This document shows, one piece after another, positions 8,926 to 21,949 of a stretch of DNA of 64,000 bases. Both the position numbers and the translations under genes were made by a program. The DNA is taken from assembly GCF_949628215.1 (NCBI RefSeq), contig NC_134288.1, positions 10,113,682 to 10,177,681 on the forward strand. The letters are read 5' to 3'. Below the pieces are notes generated by a model. The model was not told where the DNA came from, made no database searches, and saw only the letters and a list, made by a program, of their open reading frames with translations. How positions within the stretch are numbered: the stretch's first letter is position 1; each line of letters opens with the position of its first letter. Origin of the DNA: Phalacrocorax aristotelis. Its lineage: Eukaryota > Chordata > Aves > Suliformes > Phalacrocoracidae.

Positions 8926-11669
8926 CCCACCTCCGAGGGGAGCAGGCCGGGAGCTGAGGACGGAGCGTGGCGGTGGCAGGAAGCCGCAGAGCGTGCGTTC
9001 CACACCAGGCACCACTGCAGCACCTGAGCGCACGCCAGCACGATGGGTGCAGATGCACCCACCCATGGCAGCAGGTGCTCCCACAGCACTATGTGCTACC
9101 ACAAGCAAACACCCCCCTTCACAGGCATGGGCTAAGGGCAAAACATGCTTTTCAGGCAGAGGAAGCTGCTGTTTCTGCTGCTGCTGCCTGTGACCTTGAA
9201 AGCTGCTCCAATTGCTGGTTTCCAACTTTATCTGCTTTTCACTGTGAAATCAAAAAAGAGAAGCGAAACAAGACACTGTGAAATAGCAGCGTGTGTGTAC
9301 CCAGGGGAGCCTTGTCTGTCGGCAGAGATCCTCCTGGGGAAAGAATTGTTATAGGGGGAGGGGGGAGAGGACCCAGTACTGAAATTCATTTGTATGACTG
9401 AATAAGCACCTCCTGCTCCAGGGGATGTGACCTGGGGACAGTTTTGGGTCATTTCTTTCTTGGGGACAGCTTGGGGGCATTCAGCCCCCTGTGAGCGTGG
9501 TGGCAGGGGGTAGTGTGCCAGGGCAGGTGTCCATCACTGCCACCCGCAGCACCTGGCCCCAGCCTGGCCCCCTCTGCAGCAGTGAGGGGCTGTGGCATGG
9601 GGTGCTGGGGTGAAGCCTTGGGCAGTGCTGGGTCCTGGGCAGAGCCACAGCTGCACCAGGCAGTGGCTCATTTCCTGGCTGTGGCAGCAGCTGTTCTAAG
9701 CAGGACACAGGGTTTGCCCACCCTCCGCACAGGGACGACACTGAAGCTTGCGGAAAGCTCATGTCAGGATTGTGAGCAGGACTGTAAAATACGTGGGTGA
9801 GATGGAAACCGGGATAGACCTTGCAGTGAGGGGAAATGAAATTCAAGGGGATTTAGGACTTTAGAAGCACTGGCCTGGAGCAGGAAATCCAGTTTGATGC
9901 AAACATATGCAAAGCAGCAAGAAGAAGAGCACTGTGGAGTGCTCTGTACCTAGGAAAGGGCCCAGGTTTGCGGCTTACTGCCCAGGGGAGGATTTGGTTG
10001 TTATTATAGGAAAATCCTTTAAGCTACCGGCCTGGGGTGTGCTGGCAGTGAAAGCACAAACAAGCGCCCGAGCACGGACAGAAGGTAGGAGCGCGCTGGG
10101 GAGCACCTTGCTTGGGGGGGCAGCACCTCACGCCAGGGGCAGCATCAGGTGATGTGGGAACTGGGGTTTCACTGCTCATCCGCAGTGGTTTCCTGGTGCT
10201 GCTGGGTGTCACGTCCCACCGAGTCGCCCGCTGGGTGCTTGAGTGAGAAATGCACGCACTTGTGCTGGGTCGAGAGCTGCAATGGCTGGGGCGCGCACGG
10301 CACGATGCCAGGGCTGGTACCCACTGTGCTCCTCCTGCCCACAGCTGGGGCCAAGCAAAGGCAACTTCGCTGCAGTGCAGAGCAGAGGCAGCGGCTGGAC
10401 AGCCAGTGGGGAGAGGCTCGGCGTCCCAGTCAGGGTGGGGACATGTCAGCTCCAGCTGGGGTTTGGGCTGTGTCCCAGCGCCAGACCCTGTGCACGGACA
10501 CGCCAGGGAGGTGGCGAGCAGTGGCAAGGGTGCAGTGGAGTGGATGAAGCCGTGGCAGTGTGTCCTGGCAAACAGGCCTGGCAGTGGCCCCTACCGTGGT
10601 GAGAAGCTACCTGCACGTGGGTGCTGTGGGAGGGTTTAGCTGGGCTTTTCCTCCCCATGGTGTGTAAGCCCGGTGCTGGGACCTTGTGGGATGGCAAAGC
10701 CAACCAAAAGGGCTGGGGAGAAGCTGAGCTGCACTGCGCCGAGGTGGGAGCCCTTGTGAACCTCCGTCCTAGGGAGAGGAAGAAGGCAGGAGCTGGGGAA
10801 GAGCCAGGGGGTGCTCAGGGATTGCTCCGGCATCTGCTCCGCTCCTGGCCCCGGGAGGTGGGAAATGGCTCCTGGAGGTGCCAACACAAGAGAGCTGGCA
10901 GGGCCTGCCAGGGCACTGGTGCATGCCATGCCATGTTGTGTTGTGTCATGCTGTGCCATGGCAGGGAGCCAATGTGGAAGGCACGGGCTGTGCAAAGACC
11001 CAGCAGGGAGCATGAGCCTCCAATGGAAAACATGGAATAATAGGGAGCAATTAGTCCTGAGAGCATGATGGATGGGGCTAGCCCTGCCAGCAAGGGGAGG
11101 GGGAGAAATGATTTAATTAACACTGAGGGAGACCATCGTCTCAGCTAGCACCTGGGGCTGGCTGAAGCAGGAGGATGGTGTCCTGGGTGACAGGAGAGGG
11201 CTGGCAGTGCTCGCAGGGGGGGCAGGACAAAGCTGAGCTTGTGCTGGAGCCAGGGGTGAGCAAGGAGAAAAGGGGAGAGACGGTGATAAACGCCTCATGC
11301 CCTGTCCTGGGATGCTTCATGGTGAGAAGCAGAGACCCCACACACCAGCAGTGCCTGTCACAGTGATGGGTGCCCAGAGGCTATTGCGTCTCCCAGGAGC
11401 CAGCATTGCTCCAGCTTGTCCCCTGACAGGGCAGTGGCTCCAGCCAAGGCCATGGTTTCTGGCTGTCTCTGTCCAAGATGCCCTTGTGCTCCTGCGCTGT
11501 CCCCATCCCTGTCCTTGCTACTGTGAGACCGGGATGGCCACAAGCCCATCCTCAGGGTGGCTGCTTCCTTTGCACATCAGCATTAGACAAACAGCCATGG
11601 GTCCAAGAGAATCCGATGCCACAGGGGCCCCACAGGGCCCCCGTGATGCCACAGACACCCAGTGATGAC

Positions 11670-11726
11670 ATGGGGACCCCATGATGCTATGGGGACCCTG
11701 TGATCCCATGGGGACCCCATGATGCT
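11670..11726. repeat. Minisatellite, 19-base unit, three copies
   Basis: Three consecutive 19-base copies start at 11670, 11689 and 11708 with the form atggggaccccatgatgct. The first and third are identical and the middle one differs at a few positions. Degenerate flanking copies are present on both sides. Confidence 0.8.
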
Positions 11727-13609
11727 ATAGGTATGCTGTGCCAGGACACCAATGGGGAGCAGCACGAGGAGCTGGAGGAACAGCTGGTGCGCTTTGAGGG
11801 TGTTGGAAAGGACGAGAGGGTCTCAGGGACACTTTGAATGTCCCCAGGAAATGTCATGTGGTCTGCAGCTGCTGGCTGCCCCGGGCTGGACTTCTGCCAG
11901 GAGAAGGAACTGGAGGGAGAAGCCCTGCGATGCTGCACGGCCAGACCCTGCTCACACCAATTTCAAACCTGCCAGCTCACCCATTTGTAGCTCCCCGGTT
12001 CTCAGGCTTTTCCTTGGAAAGAAAGGAACGAAGCTGAAGTAAAACGGTGACATGATTTATGCTGTTTCTGATTTATTTCATGTCTTACTTATTGAAACTT
12101 ATTCTCCTGTTTCATTGTTATTGTGGATTTTTATTAAAGGGGATAAACAGGTCTGGGATTTGGGGTTGTCATAGGAACTGTTTCGGTGCCACAGCCTCAC
12201 TGCCAGCCTCATCCTCCCACTGGTTTCCTGATGTAGTGAGGGCTTTCACCAGCACAGCAGAGACTTCTCCAGCCCCCCCAAGCACAGCCTGGCCCTGCGG
12301 CCATGGGGAAGTGAACTAGGACCCTCAGGCTGCAGTCCAGGGCTTTAAGCTGAGGAGAGGTGGAGGTGCTTGGAGGATGCTGCTTGTCCATGTGGATTCA
12401 CTGGTGTCTAATAGGAGGTTGTGCTATTGCAGCGATTGCTATTGGGAACCTCTCTGCCCAACCTGGAATAATTTTCATTAAATCCCTGGAGCTGAGGGGG
12501 CATGGGGCAGATTGGGGGATGCCCTCCAGCCATTCCCCATCTCTTCTATTGCAGACAGTGAAAATGAATGTGTCAAACACATTTGAAAGGAAATCCTTTG
12601 TGCCCAGCACTCCTTTGGCCCATGTGGTCCTTCACCACAGGATGTCATGGAGGCCAAGACTCTGGCAATGATTAAAGAGGGATTTCCAGGACCATGGGAC
12701 TGACCGGAACGTCCGGTTCTTAAAAAAGACTCACTTCGTGCTTTAGGTGTTTGATGGGACATTGCTCAGGGACAATCACCCTCCAGAGCTGGCACAGGGA
12801 GAGTGGATCCAGCTGCAGCAGCTGGTCCTGCCAGTGCCTAAGACTGGGTCCCAGGGCAGGCAGGAGGGGTATCCTGCCTGCATTGGGGATGCCTGGGGCT
12901 CTTCATGTTGGATCAACTGTTGGTGGCACATTGGAGTGGTCTTGGTCCCCCTAGCATCCACATGTGCATCATGCCCAGAGTGAGCTGTACACAATCATGG
13001 GGATTATGTCCAGGTGGGTTATGTCCAGGGAAAAGAGCCAGGGGCTGCTGCTCAGGATGGGGAAACCTTCTGGGGGGCTCCCCCTCCCAAGGGTAGCACA
13101 GGGCATCCCTGTCAGCCGGCAAGGGCAGGATGCTGCGGGGGTCCCTGGTGCTCCCTGCTCCTCCCGGCATGGAGCAACCTTAAAGCTTGTCTGTGCTTGG
13201 CGGCAGCCCTGGCGCTGGCAGGGCCCGAACCTGGCACAAGTGTCCCTCTGAAGAGAAGTGCAGGGAAGGGAAAAAATATTTAGAGAGGCAGGAGAAGGGG
13301 GAAAGCAGGCGCTGTGGGACAGAGCGACGGAGGAGGCTGAAAGCGCGCTCTCAGTAGGCTTTTGTTCGCCCTGGACATGCCCAATGGTGCTGCCAGCATG
13401 GAGGGGCTGTGCCGGCGCCGGTGGCTCCCAGTGCGGTGCAGCCAGGCGAGCCCAGTGCTCCAGCAGCCTGCCTGGCGCCTCAACTCGGCAATGTGCCCTT
13501 TAGCAGGATGTGGCCCCTGCAGAGCTTTCGGCAGGGAGCTCCATCGCCCCGGCTGGGCTCAGCCCCTCGCTGCCAGCTGCGGGGTGGGCAGTGTGGCGGG
13601 ATCAACAAT

Positions 13610-13745
13610 GCGCTCACTAAAATAATTGCTTCTGACAGATCCATGTCTTCCACAAGGTTCAGGCTTAATTTTATAATGGTATCGGTAACTATGGCAACGT
13701 GTAAAAATAACATATCCCTTAGCCCAGCAAATTCTCCATAAACAG
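13610..13745. promoter_or_regulatory. AT-rich islet, candidate conserved noncoding element
   Basis: An AT-rich stretch within GC-rich intergenic DNA, with no coding frame or repeat signature. It contains homeodomain-type TAAT and AATT cores. Composition alone suggests selection; conservation was not tested. Confidence 0.3.
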
Positions 13746-13849
13746 CTCCTGTCTCAAGGAGCTGAGGGAAGCCCCGGCCAGGCGGGCAGCAGCAGGCCCC
13801 TGTCCACAGCACTGCCATGGCCGGCTGCCTGTGCCTGGGTTAGTGTTTG

Positions 13850-13980
13850 GGTTAGGATTCACACGATGACTAATTAGGAGTGTTAACTACTTACGCCTTG
13901 GGATGATGATTTCATTTGCTAATCCTTCAGGCTAGGCAGAGCTCGCAGCAGCTAATTGGGTGGATATCATTAATCCTGGC
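13850..13980. promoter_or_regulatory. AT-rich islet with homeodomain-type cores
   Basis: Contains several TAAT/ATTA cores (for example ctaattagg, gctaattgg and cattaatcc) in an otherwise GC-rich region. A candidate enhancer by composition only. Confidence 0.3.
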
Positions 13981-14207
13981 GGTCAGGAGCTGCTGTTAAA
14001 GGGCTGCAGTGCAACAAAGGCTGGAGCGTCCCTTGTGCGCGTTGCAGGGCAGATGCTTTGCTGCTGGCTCTCAGGGTTCCCTCCTGGCACCCAAGACCCA
14101 GCACAGAGCTGGCAGCCGCTGGGGGCTGTGCACAGTTGACACCCTGCAGCACCACTGGGCCAACAGTCCCATTCACACCTGGAGCCTCGTCCCAGAGCTG
14201 TAGCTGC

Positions 14208-14282
14208 TGCACGTGCATGCACACGTGCACGCACATGTACATGTGTGTATGTGCACGCATATGCAAATGCATGCACATGCAG
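14208..14282. repeat. Alternating purine-pyrimidine tract with octamer motif
   Basis: About 70 bases of mostly alternating purine and pyrimidine (CA, TG, CG and TA steps), a sequence type able to form Z-DNA. A perfect POU octamer ATGCAAAT is at 14261-14268. Confidence 0.75.
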
Positions 14283-15379
14283 AACAGGTTTCCCACATGC
14301 ATTAATTCCCCCTCAGCAGACATCAGCTGGTGCCGACGTGTGCCTCAGCTCAGATACCTCTGCTCACCACTGCTAGTAGATGATCCCAGGCAATATTTTC
14401 TAAACCTGTTAGACATCCCACAGACCCTCTAAATCCATGATCCCCCTCCATGGCCCCAGCAGTTCTCTGGCCCCTGGCCCCGCTACCTGGCCCTGCGCCA
14501 TGCCAGCCCCGCCAGCCTTGAGGCTTCACCTCCGGGGTAGGATGGCAGCATTTCACAGCTCTGATTTGCAGCTCCTTATCCAGGCCAGGCCAGACCCTTG
14601 GGACTGATGCAGTCACCAGGAGCATGGGTGGATCCTGCAGAGCGAGAATCAATCCTTGTGTTTTTTATTGCCTTCAGCTTCAAAATAAAAACCCAAAAGA
14701 CAAAACAATACAAACCCCTTGCAGAAGCATTTTCCTCGAGCCCCCCAGCAGCAGGACAAGCATGGCCCCAGGCCTGCAGAGCTGGGAGTGCTGGATCAGG
14801 CAGCAATGGATGTACCTGGTCTCAACAGGGCCAAAGCAAACAGCCCCATGCTCCAGCATGTGGCTGCCGAGCTGCAAGGCTGCTGTGGGGACAGTGCAGG
14901 GATAGCTACCGCAAGGACCACCCGGTGTCAGGGCTGGGGACAGCACTGGAAGTGCTGGAGGATGGTCAAGACAGCAGCAACCCCACTCCAGGGCTGGATC
15001 TGGCCATTTTGGGGGGGTACATCCCCCCTGAATCCCAGTCACCATGCAATTGCCATTTCCACTGCAATGTGTTAGATCAGCACTTTCACAAAAAACCTCA
15101 GTAAAAGCCCTTGCTGCCAGCCACACCGTTTCCTCTTGGCACCCTCATTAATAATGCTCTGTAAAGGGTGATGTGGGGTTATACAGGGTCTCCTGCAGCC
15201 CATGTGCCCCGACTCAGCTCTCCACTGGGGCATCTCCCCAGCTCCAGAGGTGTGAGCACCTGGCGCCAAGGTCCAACAGCACAAATCCACCCGCCAAGCC
15301 TGGGCTTCAAAGTCCCACAACTGTCCTGGTGCCTCCAGTGAGAGCTTTGATGAGCAGGAAGTGATGGGCTGAGATAGCT

Positions 15380-15605
15380 TAACATGATAAATCCCCCCGC
15401 GTTAGCATTTTTATTTTCATCTGCAGCTGCTCCGGGACTTTATCAGGCAGCACAGCCTGCAATGAGTTACAGCAGCCGTGCCTGGGAGTGCGCTGAGCAT
15501 TATCTGCTATTGCAGCATTGGATGTGCTTTCATGATAACAATTTGCAATCAACAAAGAACTTTGAGAGAATGCAGAAAAATAAAAGCAGAAGAAAACTGA
15601 GATGA
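15380..15605. promoter_or_regulatory. AT-rich islet with GATA-type cores, candidate element
   Basis: An AT-richer segment with repeated TGATAA, TTATC and ATTATC cores that could bind GATA factors. It lacks coding or repeat features. Suggested only by composition and motif clustering. Confidence 0.3.
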
Positions 15606-18600
15606 TATCACTCCTTCCTCGGCCAGGCTCCTCATCCCACCATGGTCCTAGTGGTACCACCAAGGGGAAACAAGGTCTTCTCTAAAATTGCTCCATGGGG
15701 ATATAGGCTCAAAGGCACCCGCTGTTTCCACACACATCCCCACAGCCTGCACCCCGTCTTCCCACTTGCAGCACCCTGGAAGCTCTCACCCTCCAGACTG
15801 TCCTGCACTGTCCCTGGCTGGCCCCAGACATGGGCATGGCACTGGCAGCCCCCAGGTTAAGACCGGGGGGCAGCTGGAGGAAGATGCACTGCATCCAATG
15901 TGGGGAACTGCCAGCAGCTCTGGCAGGGACCTGGTCCGTTGGGGAGAGCCACAGCTGCAGGGGCTCCAGAGGGCAAAGTAAATATGTTTGGCATCAGCGT
16001 GACAAGGCCTCCCATTAGCCCCCAGCACATAAATTTGGCCGGGGGCTGGGGGAGTTGCATGTGTGTTGTGGGGATATGGGTACTGGCACTGCCACAACCC
16101 CACAGGTCAGCGTGGGGCAGAGCATCCCCCTCCAGAGCGGGGATGGAGGCTTCAGCTCAAACAGCTCCCAGGAGTCCATCAATGATTAACACCTAGCTCT
16201 GAAATGTCCCCTGCACAGCTGGAGCACCCTGCCTGCCCTCCCCTCCCTGCCACTTTCTCCTCCACTGCACTGCTGATTCTGGGGCTGAGCATCCCTTCCA
16301 TGCCCAGCCTGGGGTGAGGAAGGGCCCCAGGGCAGGCCCTGCTCAGGTGCTACCATGGCACCAGGGCTGCCTGCAGCTCTGGAGCCCACAAGAGCTGGGG
16401 TGAGCCCTGGCTGTGCCCCTCAGTCAGTGTGGATATCCCCACAGCCCCTGAGCTTTGCAACCACTGGCACAAGGGGTACAGAATTGCAGCCACCCCGCGC
16501 CTCCCAGTGAGCTGCTCTGGGTGGGAGCTGCCTCATGCCCCAGTCCCCATCCCTGTGCTGTGGACCCAGGAGGCTGCAGCATGGGACTGCTTGGGCTTTG
16601 ATCACCTGCTGCACCCACAGCCAGTGAACAAATCCTCCTCCAGAGCAAAGGGCAGGATCCTGCCTGCTAAGAAAGGTCATCACAGCTCTCCAAGTGCTTA
16701 TGGCAGCTAACCGGGCAGCAAGCGCCAGCCCTGCCAGGGCCTGTTCTTCCGAGCCACCCCCCACAGCCAGGTTTTCTCAGTGTATCAGCAGTTTCACCCT
16801 AAACCCCCTGTCCGTCTGTCCATTGCCTCCAGGTCAGCTGGCTGCTTCCAGGCCAGGCACAGGATATAAACCACCTTTCCTGCTCTGACACAGCTGGGAG
16901 GAATTCCCCAGTCAGAAGCGTGTGGGGCTGCGTTAAGGAAGCCTGGCTGAGTTACCCGCAGGGTGCTGCTGCTGCGTGGGAGCAGCCCACAAGCGTTGCA
17001 TGGCCCAGGGATGGGCAAGCCACGGTGCAGATATGGTCTGTGCTGCAGCCCACATGCTTCTCTTTATGTTCGGTGGATGGTGGTGAATGGTCTAATGTTG
17101 GCTGGGCTTTGCTGCTTCTGCTGCCAACGCCCAGAGCGATGGTGCACAAATTCCATGAAGTCGCTCAGAGCATCACTCCACCCCAGCAAAGGCCAGGACG
17201 GGGCAAGCAGTGCCGGCATCCCTCCCTCGTCCTCCCTGAAAGTAGTTTTATGGGCTTAGAGGGGACCAGCTGATCCCAGCAGAGTGCTCAAGTGCCACTA
17301 AAATTAAGCAGGCTCTGATTAGGAACCCAGCTCCTCGAGGCTGCAGTTATCATCCAGCCAGTGCGTGCGTGTGCAGAGGTGGCCTCCGCAGAAAACCCCC
17401 ACACCAGTGAGCACCTCTTCCCCGCTCACCCCCAGCACCAACTGCACCACGGGGGCTTGAGAGCTCAGGCAAGGACCTGAGATATCTCAGCTCATCCCTA
17501 AATCACACAATAAAAGCTTGACCAAAGCAATTACAGACAGTTCCCGTGAGCCCCCACAAAAGATAAGGGGCAAAGCCCATGCACAGGCTGCTCACACAGC
17601 AACCTCCACAACCCACCCCTACCATTCTTCTGGCCATTGCAGCCTTAACAAAGCACCTGTGGCTCATTACCCACACCCACACCCCTCCCCCTCCCCGCCC
17701 CCGCCACCCCCCAGGGCCTCTCTCCCACATAAGGGGGTGGCTGGGTATCCCTGTCTTTAGCTGTAAGGTGTTTATGGTGGTGGGTACTGTAGCAGGACCA
17801 TGTGGTGAGCAGGCAGGTATGATACACACCCCAATTTCTTAAATCAGTGTTTACATGGCTGGAGTGCTCCTATTGTGGGAACCTGCCACCTTCACCCCTT
17901 CCCCAGGTCATGGTCTAGCTCAGTCACCCCTGTGTGCTGCTTCTTGCAAACAAGCTGCAGGCCACTTCTTTCCATCCTCATGTTAACATATTGCTTGTTA
18001 TAAGTTAACATTAGATAAACTAATTTAAGCTCTTTCTGTACTGGATGTCTTGGATTAAATTGGCATGGTACCTAATGAAGCTGAAGCTCCATTTGTTGTG
18101 CTGGAAGCCCTAAATATCAGCAGTGTAATTGGTGCTACTACCTACTTTAGAAGACATTTGTGTGTTTTTTCTCACAGCTAAAAGCTCTGTGAGGGTGCTA
18201 ATTCTGAGGCCTGATGGGTGGTGGCAGAGGTGAGAGGGATGAAGGATGTGTTCACCTGGCTCATAGGCTGGAGGGGTCTTGAAATTTGGCTTTGGAGCTA
18301 GAGGACAGATGGGGTGAATGTGTACAGCCCTGTGCATGTGTTGCTCTCTAGCTGCTGGGAGGTTGTGCTAGCTTGTGTGCACTGGGGCTGTGCTCAGCTC
18401 TCTGATGTGGTCGCACACCTTGTTTTGTTGTGGCAAGCTATGAAAGGGGTGCCTCTTGGAGTGCTGAGACTGGGCTGGGTTCTGTTTGGGGCTGGGCCTG
18501 GGCCAGGATATATCTGGGTGGCTCTGGGCTTCCCCAGGGCAGTGAGTCTGTGGAACCCTGAGTGCCTTAGTGGTGGTGTGCAATGCATTATTTAGGTTTA

Positions 18601-21600
18601 TTGTGGAGGGATCCCACAGGTGCTGGCTGCTTGCTGGTGCTTGGGCACAGTTCTTTACCTGCAGCCCCAAAACAGCACTGCTGGATGCTGGTTTTAGGGT
18701 GCTTTCTAGGCTAATGTCCAGAGTATGGGTGTTTTTTCTACATTTATCTCTAAGATTTCCCTGATGGCTTGGGTTTTGAGGTTACAATGAGCCCAAAAGT
18801 CCTCTGAGACAGCCGCTGTGTCCTGGTGCAACCTGGCTGGTCGGTCAGGCTATAACTAACCTTCCCACTGTGCTGTATTATGCTGGTCTGGGGCTGGGGA
18901 GCAGGGATCCTGAGGGGGAAAGTCCTGGGCAGGGAAAGACCTACAGTCACCTCCCACGTTAGTGAAATGTGGCTCATTACCAGGCACAAGTTTGGTGCTG
19001 CAGGGCAGGAACTGAAACCTCTCCCATCTCCATCACCTGTGAATCCTCTTCCAGCGGAGTGAGACACCACTTGTCCCTGTGGGCTATCAGTGCTGGGAGG
19101 GGATCAGACAGGCTGCTAATCAGGGGATGAAAGAGGAGTCTGGGCAAAACCAGTGCTGCAAGAATTTCTGCTGGGATTGTCCTGGTGAAACTGTAGTTGC
19201 CCCTGTTGGATGCTGCCAGGCTCAGACAGGAGGGTCTTTTTGGGCCCCTCCCAGAGTTGGGGTGCTGCTGCCCTGGACAGGGGTCCCTGTGCAGGGCAGG
19301 ATCCCCACCTCCTCCTGGGGAGGAAGCCACTTGCACAGCTGGTCCTGCTGCCTGTGCAGAGCTGCCCAGCTGAAAAATGGGGAAATGCAAAAGCGAATTG
19401 GTCTCCTGCTCTCTGCTGGGAGCAGTGACAACTCTGGCTGGAGGCTTTTTCCCCAGGAAGGGGACCAGAGCCATGCCTGGCCCAGCCTCCCTCCAGCACC
19501 CAAACTTGCAGGGGTGGGTGAGCAATCCTGGCCCAGGCGGGCCGGAGCATGTGCCTTCCCCAAAAGGGTGCTGGTAGTGTGATGCAAGTTCCTCTCTGTC
19601 AAACCTGTGAAAATCAATCTATTCTTGAAAAGCTCTCCTGAATTCCTGTCCTGGTCCCCTACACTGGCTGCTGCATGGCTCCTGGGGCTGGGGAGACCCG
19701 GGCTCCGAAATCATCCCTGGGGGAGCCGTGGTTTTGAGCTGAAGCATGAAGATGCTGCGAGAGCGAGTGCAGCCTGGCTGCCCGCTGGCAGCACACAGAG
19801 TCTGGCAGCACTGCCTGCCCTGCCAAATGGCGCAGCAGCCTCCTGCTCACTGTGGGTGTTTGGTGCAGAAGGATGCTAATGATGGCGTTGGCCTCCCAAA
19901 ATGCTGTGCTCTTGCTCTGTCTCCAGCATTTGAAGGAGTGGAGTGTTCTTCTCTCCCAGGTTCATTGCCAGCCTGCAGGGCAGGGGCTACGCTGGCGGGG
20001 TGGAACCTCCAAACCCCCCATGTCTGGGTGGGCTGCTGCAATGCTGAGTGGAAAGGCTGTGGGCAGAAGGGGAGGCAGCTGAGCCTGCCCATATGCTTCC
20101 TAATGGGGAGCAATAGCAGCTCTTCCCGGGCAGCTCACACTGCACCATCTGCTCTGCTGTGGTACCTTCTCTTGCAGAGCTTTTTTAAGCTCTAACTTTC
20201 CTTCCCCAGCACTCTGTGGTGGCTGCTTGCATATGGGCTGTCTCCGCTTTGTAATTGCCTCGAAACAGGTTGAACCTTCAATGCTGAGCAGGAGGACAGC
20301 CCAGACAGGCTGAAGTCAGCCAGGCCTCCGGGAACAGTGCTTCCATTTAAAAATAACTAGGAGAGAGGTTGCAAATGACTGCAGCGTGTCCCACCACAGC
20401 TTTTCCCCCTTGCTGGGTCCTTGCTCCCAGACTTAGGCTGGGTGAGATGTACTGCCCATGGCAGTGTGGCTGCAAGGTTTCACAAACCACTGCTATTACC
20501 ATGTCCCATCCCTGTGCAAAGCGATTATTTATTTCCACTCCACGCTGCATGTGCAAAAGGCCAAAGGCCAAACCCAGTGACTCCTCTGGGTCCCTGCTGC
20601 TTGCTCATGCACTTGCCAGCTGTGTGAAGGGGAAACAAAAACAATGGCTTCACTGGGCTCCTCAGGAGCAGTGCTGGCCACAAATTATTTTACAGTAGGA
20701 ACAGTGCTGGCTGCAGTACTTGAGTGCAGCCTCCAGCTGCCTGGGGGGGGTCCCAGAGGGAGGTGCAGTGCAGATGCCTGGGGAGGCCGGTCCTGGCTCC
20801 CAGCAGCAAAGTGAGCTAAATTAAGGCTGGATAAAACACATGGGCGTAGCTGGGACCGAGGGGGAGGCTGGCGGGGATGGGAACGTGCGCAGGCTGATGC
20901 TGTGCACGGATTGATGGTGCCAAGTCACTTCAGATATCTTTGCTGTTTGTTTGTGCGAAGCTCTAAATAAAGCCAACAGACCCAGCAGCTGCCTGGGGAG
21001 GGTGGAGGGAGCCGCAGCCAGTGCCCCAGTGCGGCACCCAATGCTGCCCTCGGGGCCTAGCCTGGCATGGGAGAGCAATTGGGTGTGATCTCTGCTGCTG
21101 GGATGCTGTGGTGTGGGGGGGTGCTACCTGGGTGTGCTGGGGCTGGAAGCCCCTACTCAGCAGCGTGTATACCCCATCCCTGGGCTGGTGGAGGGGAAAG
21201 CAGGGTGGTTTCAGGACCCACAGACAGTGGAGTATGTGTCCTTGTGCCTCCCCTGGGAGGGACTTTGTGTCATGGAGAAGCAGGGCTGTGCAGGGGCGCT
21301 CATCCCATGGATGCTCCCATCCAGATGCCCTCCTCCTCTGCACTCTCCCTCAGCCCCATCTCCCATTGCAGCTGCCTCATCCTCAGGCTCTCACCTTCCC
21401 CTGCCGTGGGTTCCTGCTAAGCCTGTCCTGCTGCAGGGACATCGTGGGCGCGTCTCTAGGACCCCCTGCAGAGAGGGGTGCAGGTATCTCTTCTCCCTCC
21501 CCATCTACCCTCCAACTATCTGTGCTGCACCAGAGTCCCTTCCTTGTTCTGTCTGACCCCCATGGGCTGAGCTGGCCTGTCCGCATGGCACCAGCAAAAT

Positions 21601-21949
21601 ACTGCTTGTGCCTCTGCCACGGGCTGTCACAGCTCAGCTGCTGGCCCTGCACAGTCCCCTGGAAATCACAAAATGCCCAGCATGTTCAGGAGCCCCAAGG
21701 CTGCGTGCCCTCCCCTGGCACTCTTGAGTTTTCCCCACCCAATTCCAGTGCAGGGGTGCTGGTCTGCGTGCTGCGGCCATGCCAAAGTGGTTGGCCGTTC
21801 TGGTCCTGGTGCAGGAAGCCTGTAGCAAGTGGGGAGACCCCAGACACCCTCTGTGCAGCACTGGGGCCACTGAACCATCTTTCCTCTACGCCAGCTGCTT
21901 CCTCCAACCCGGCCCGGCGCCCTGCCTGCCGTGGGTCCTTCCTGCTCGC

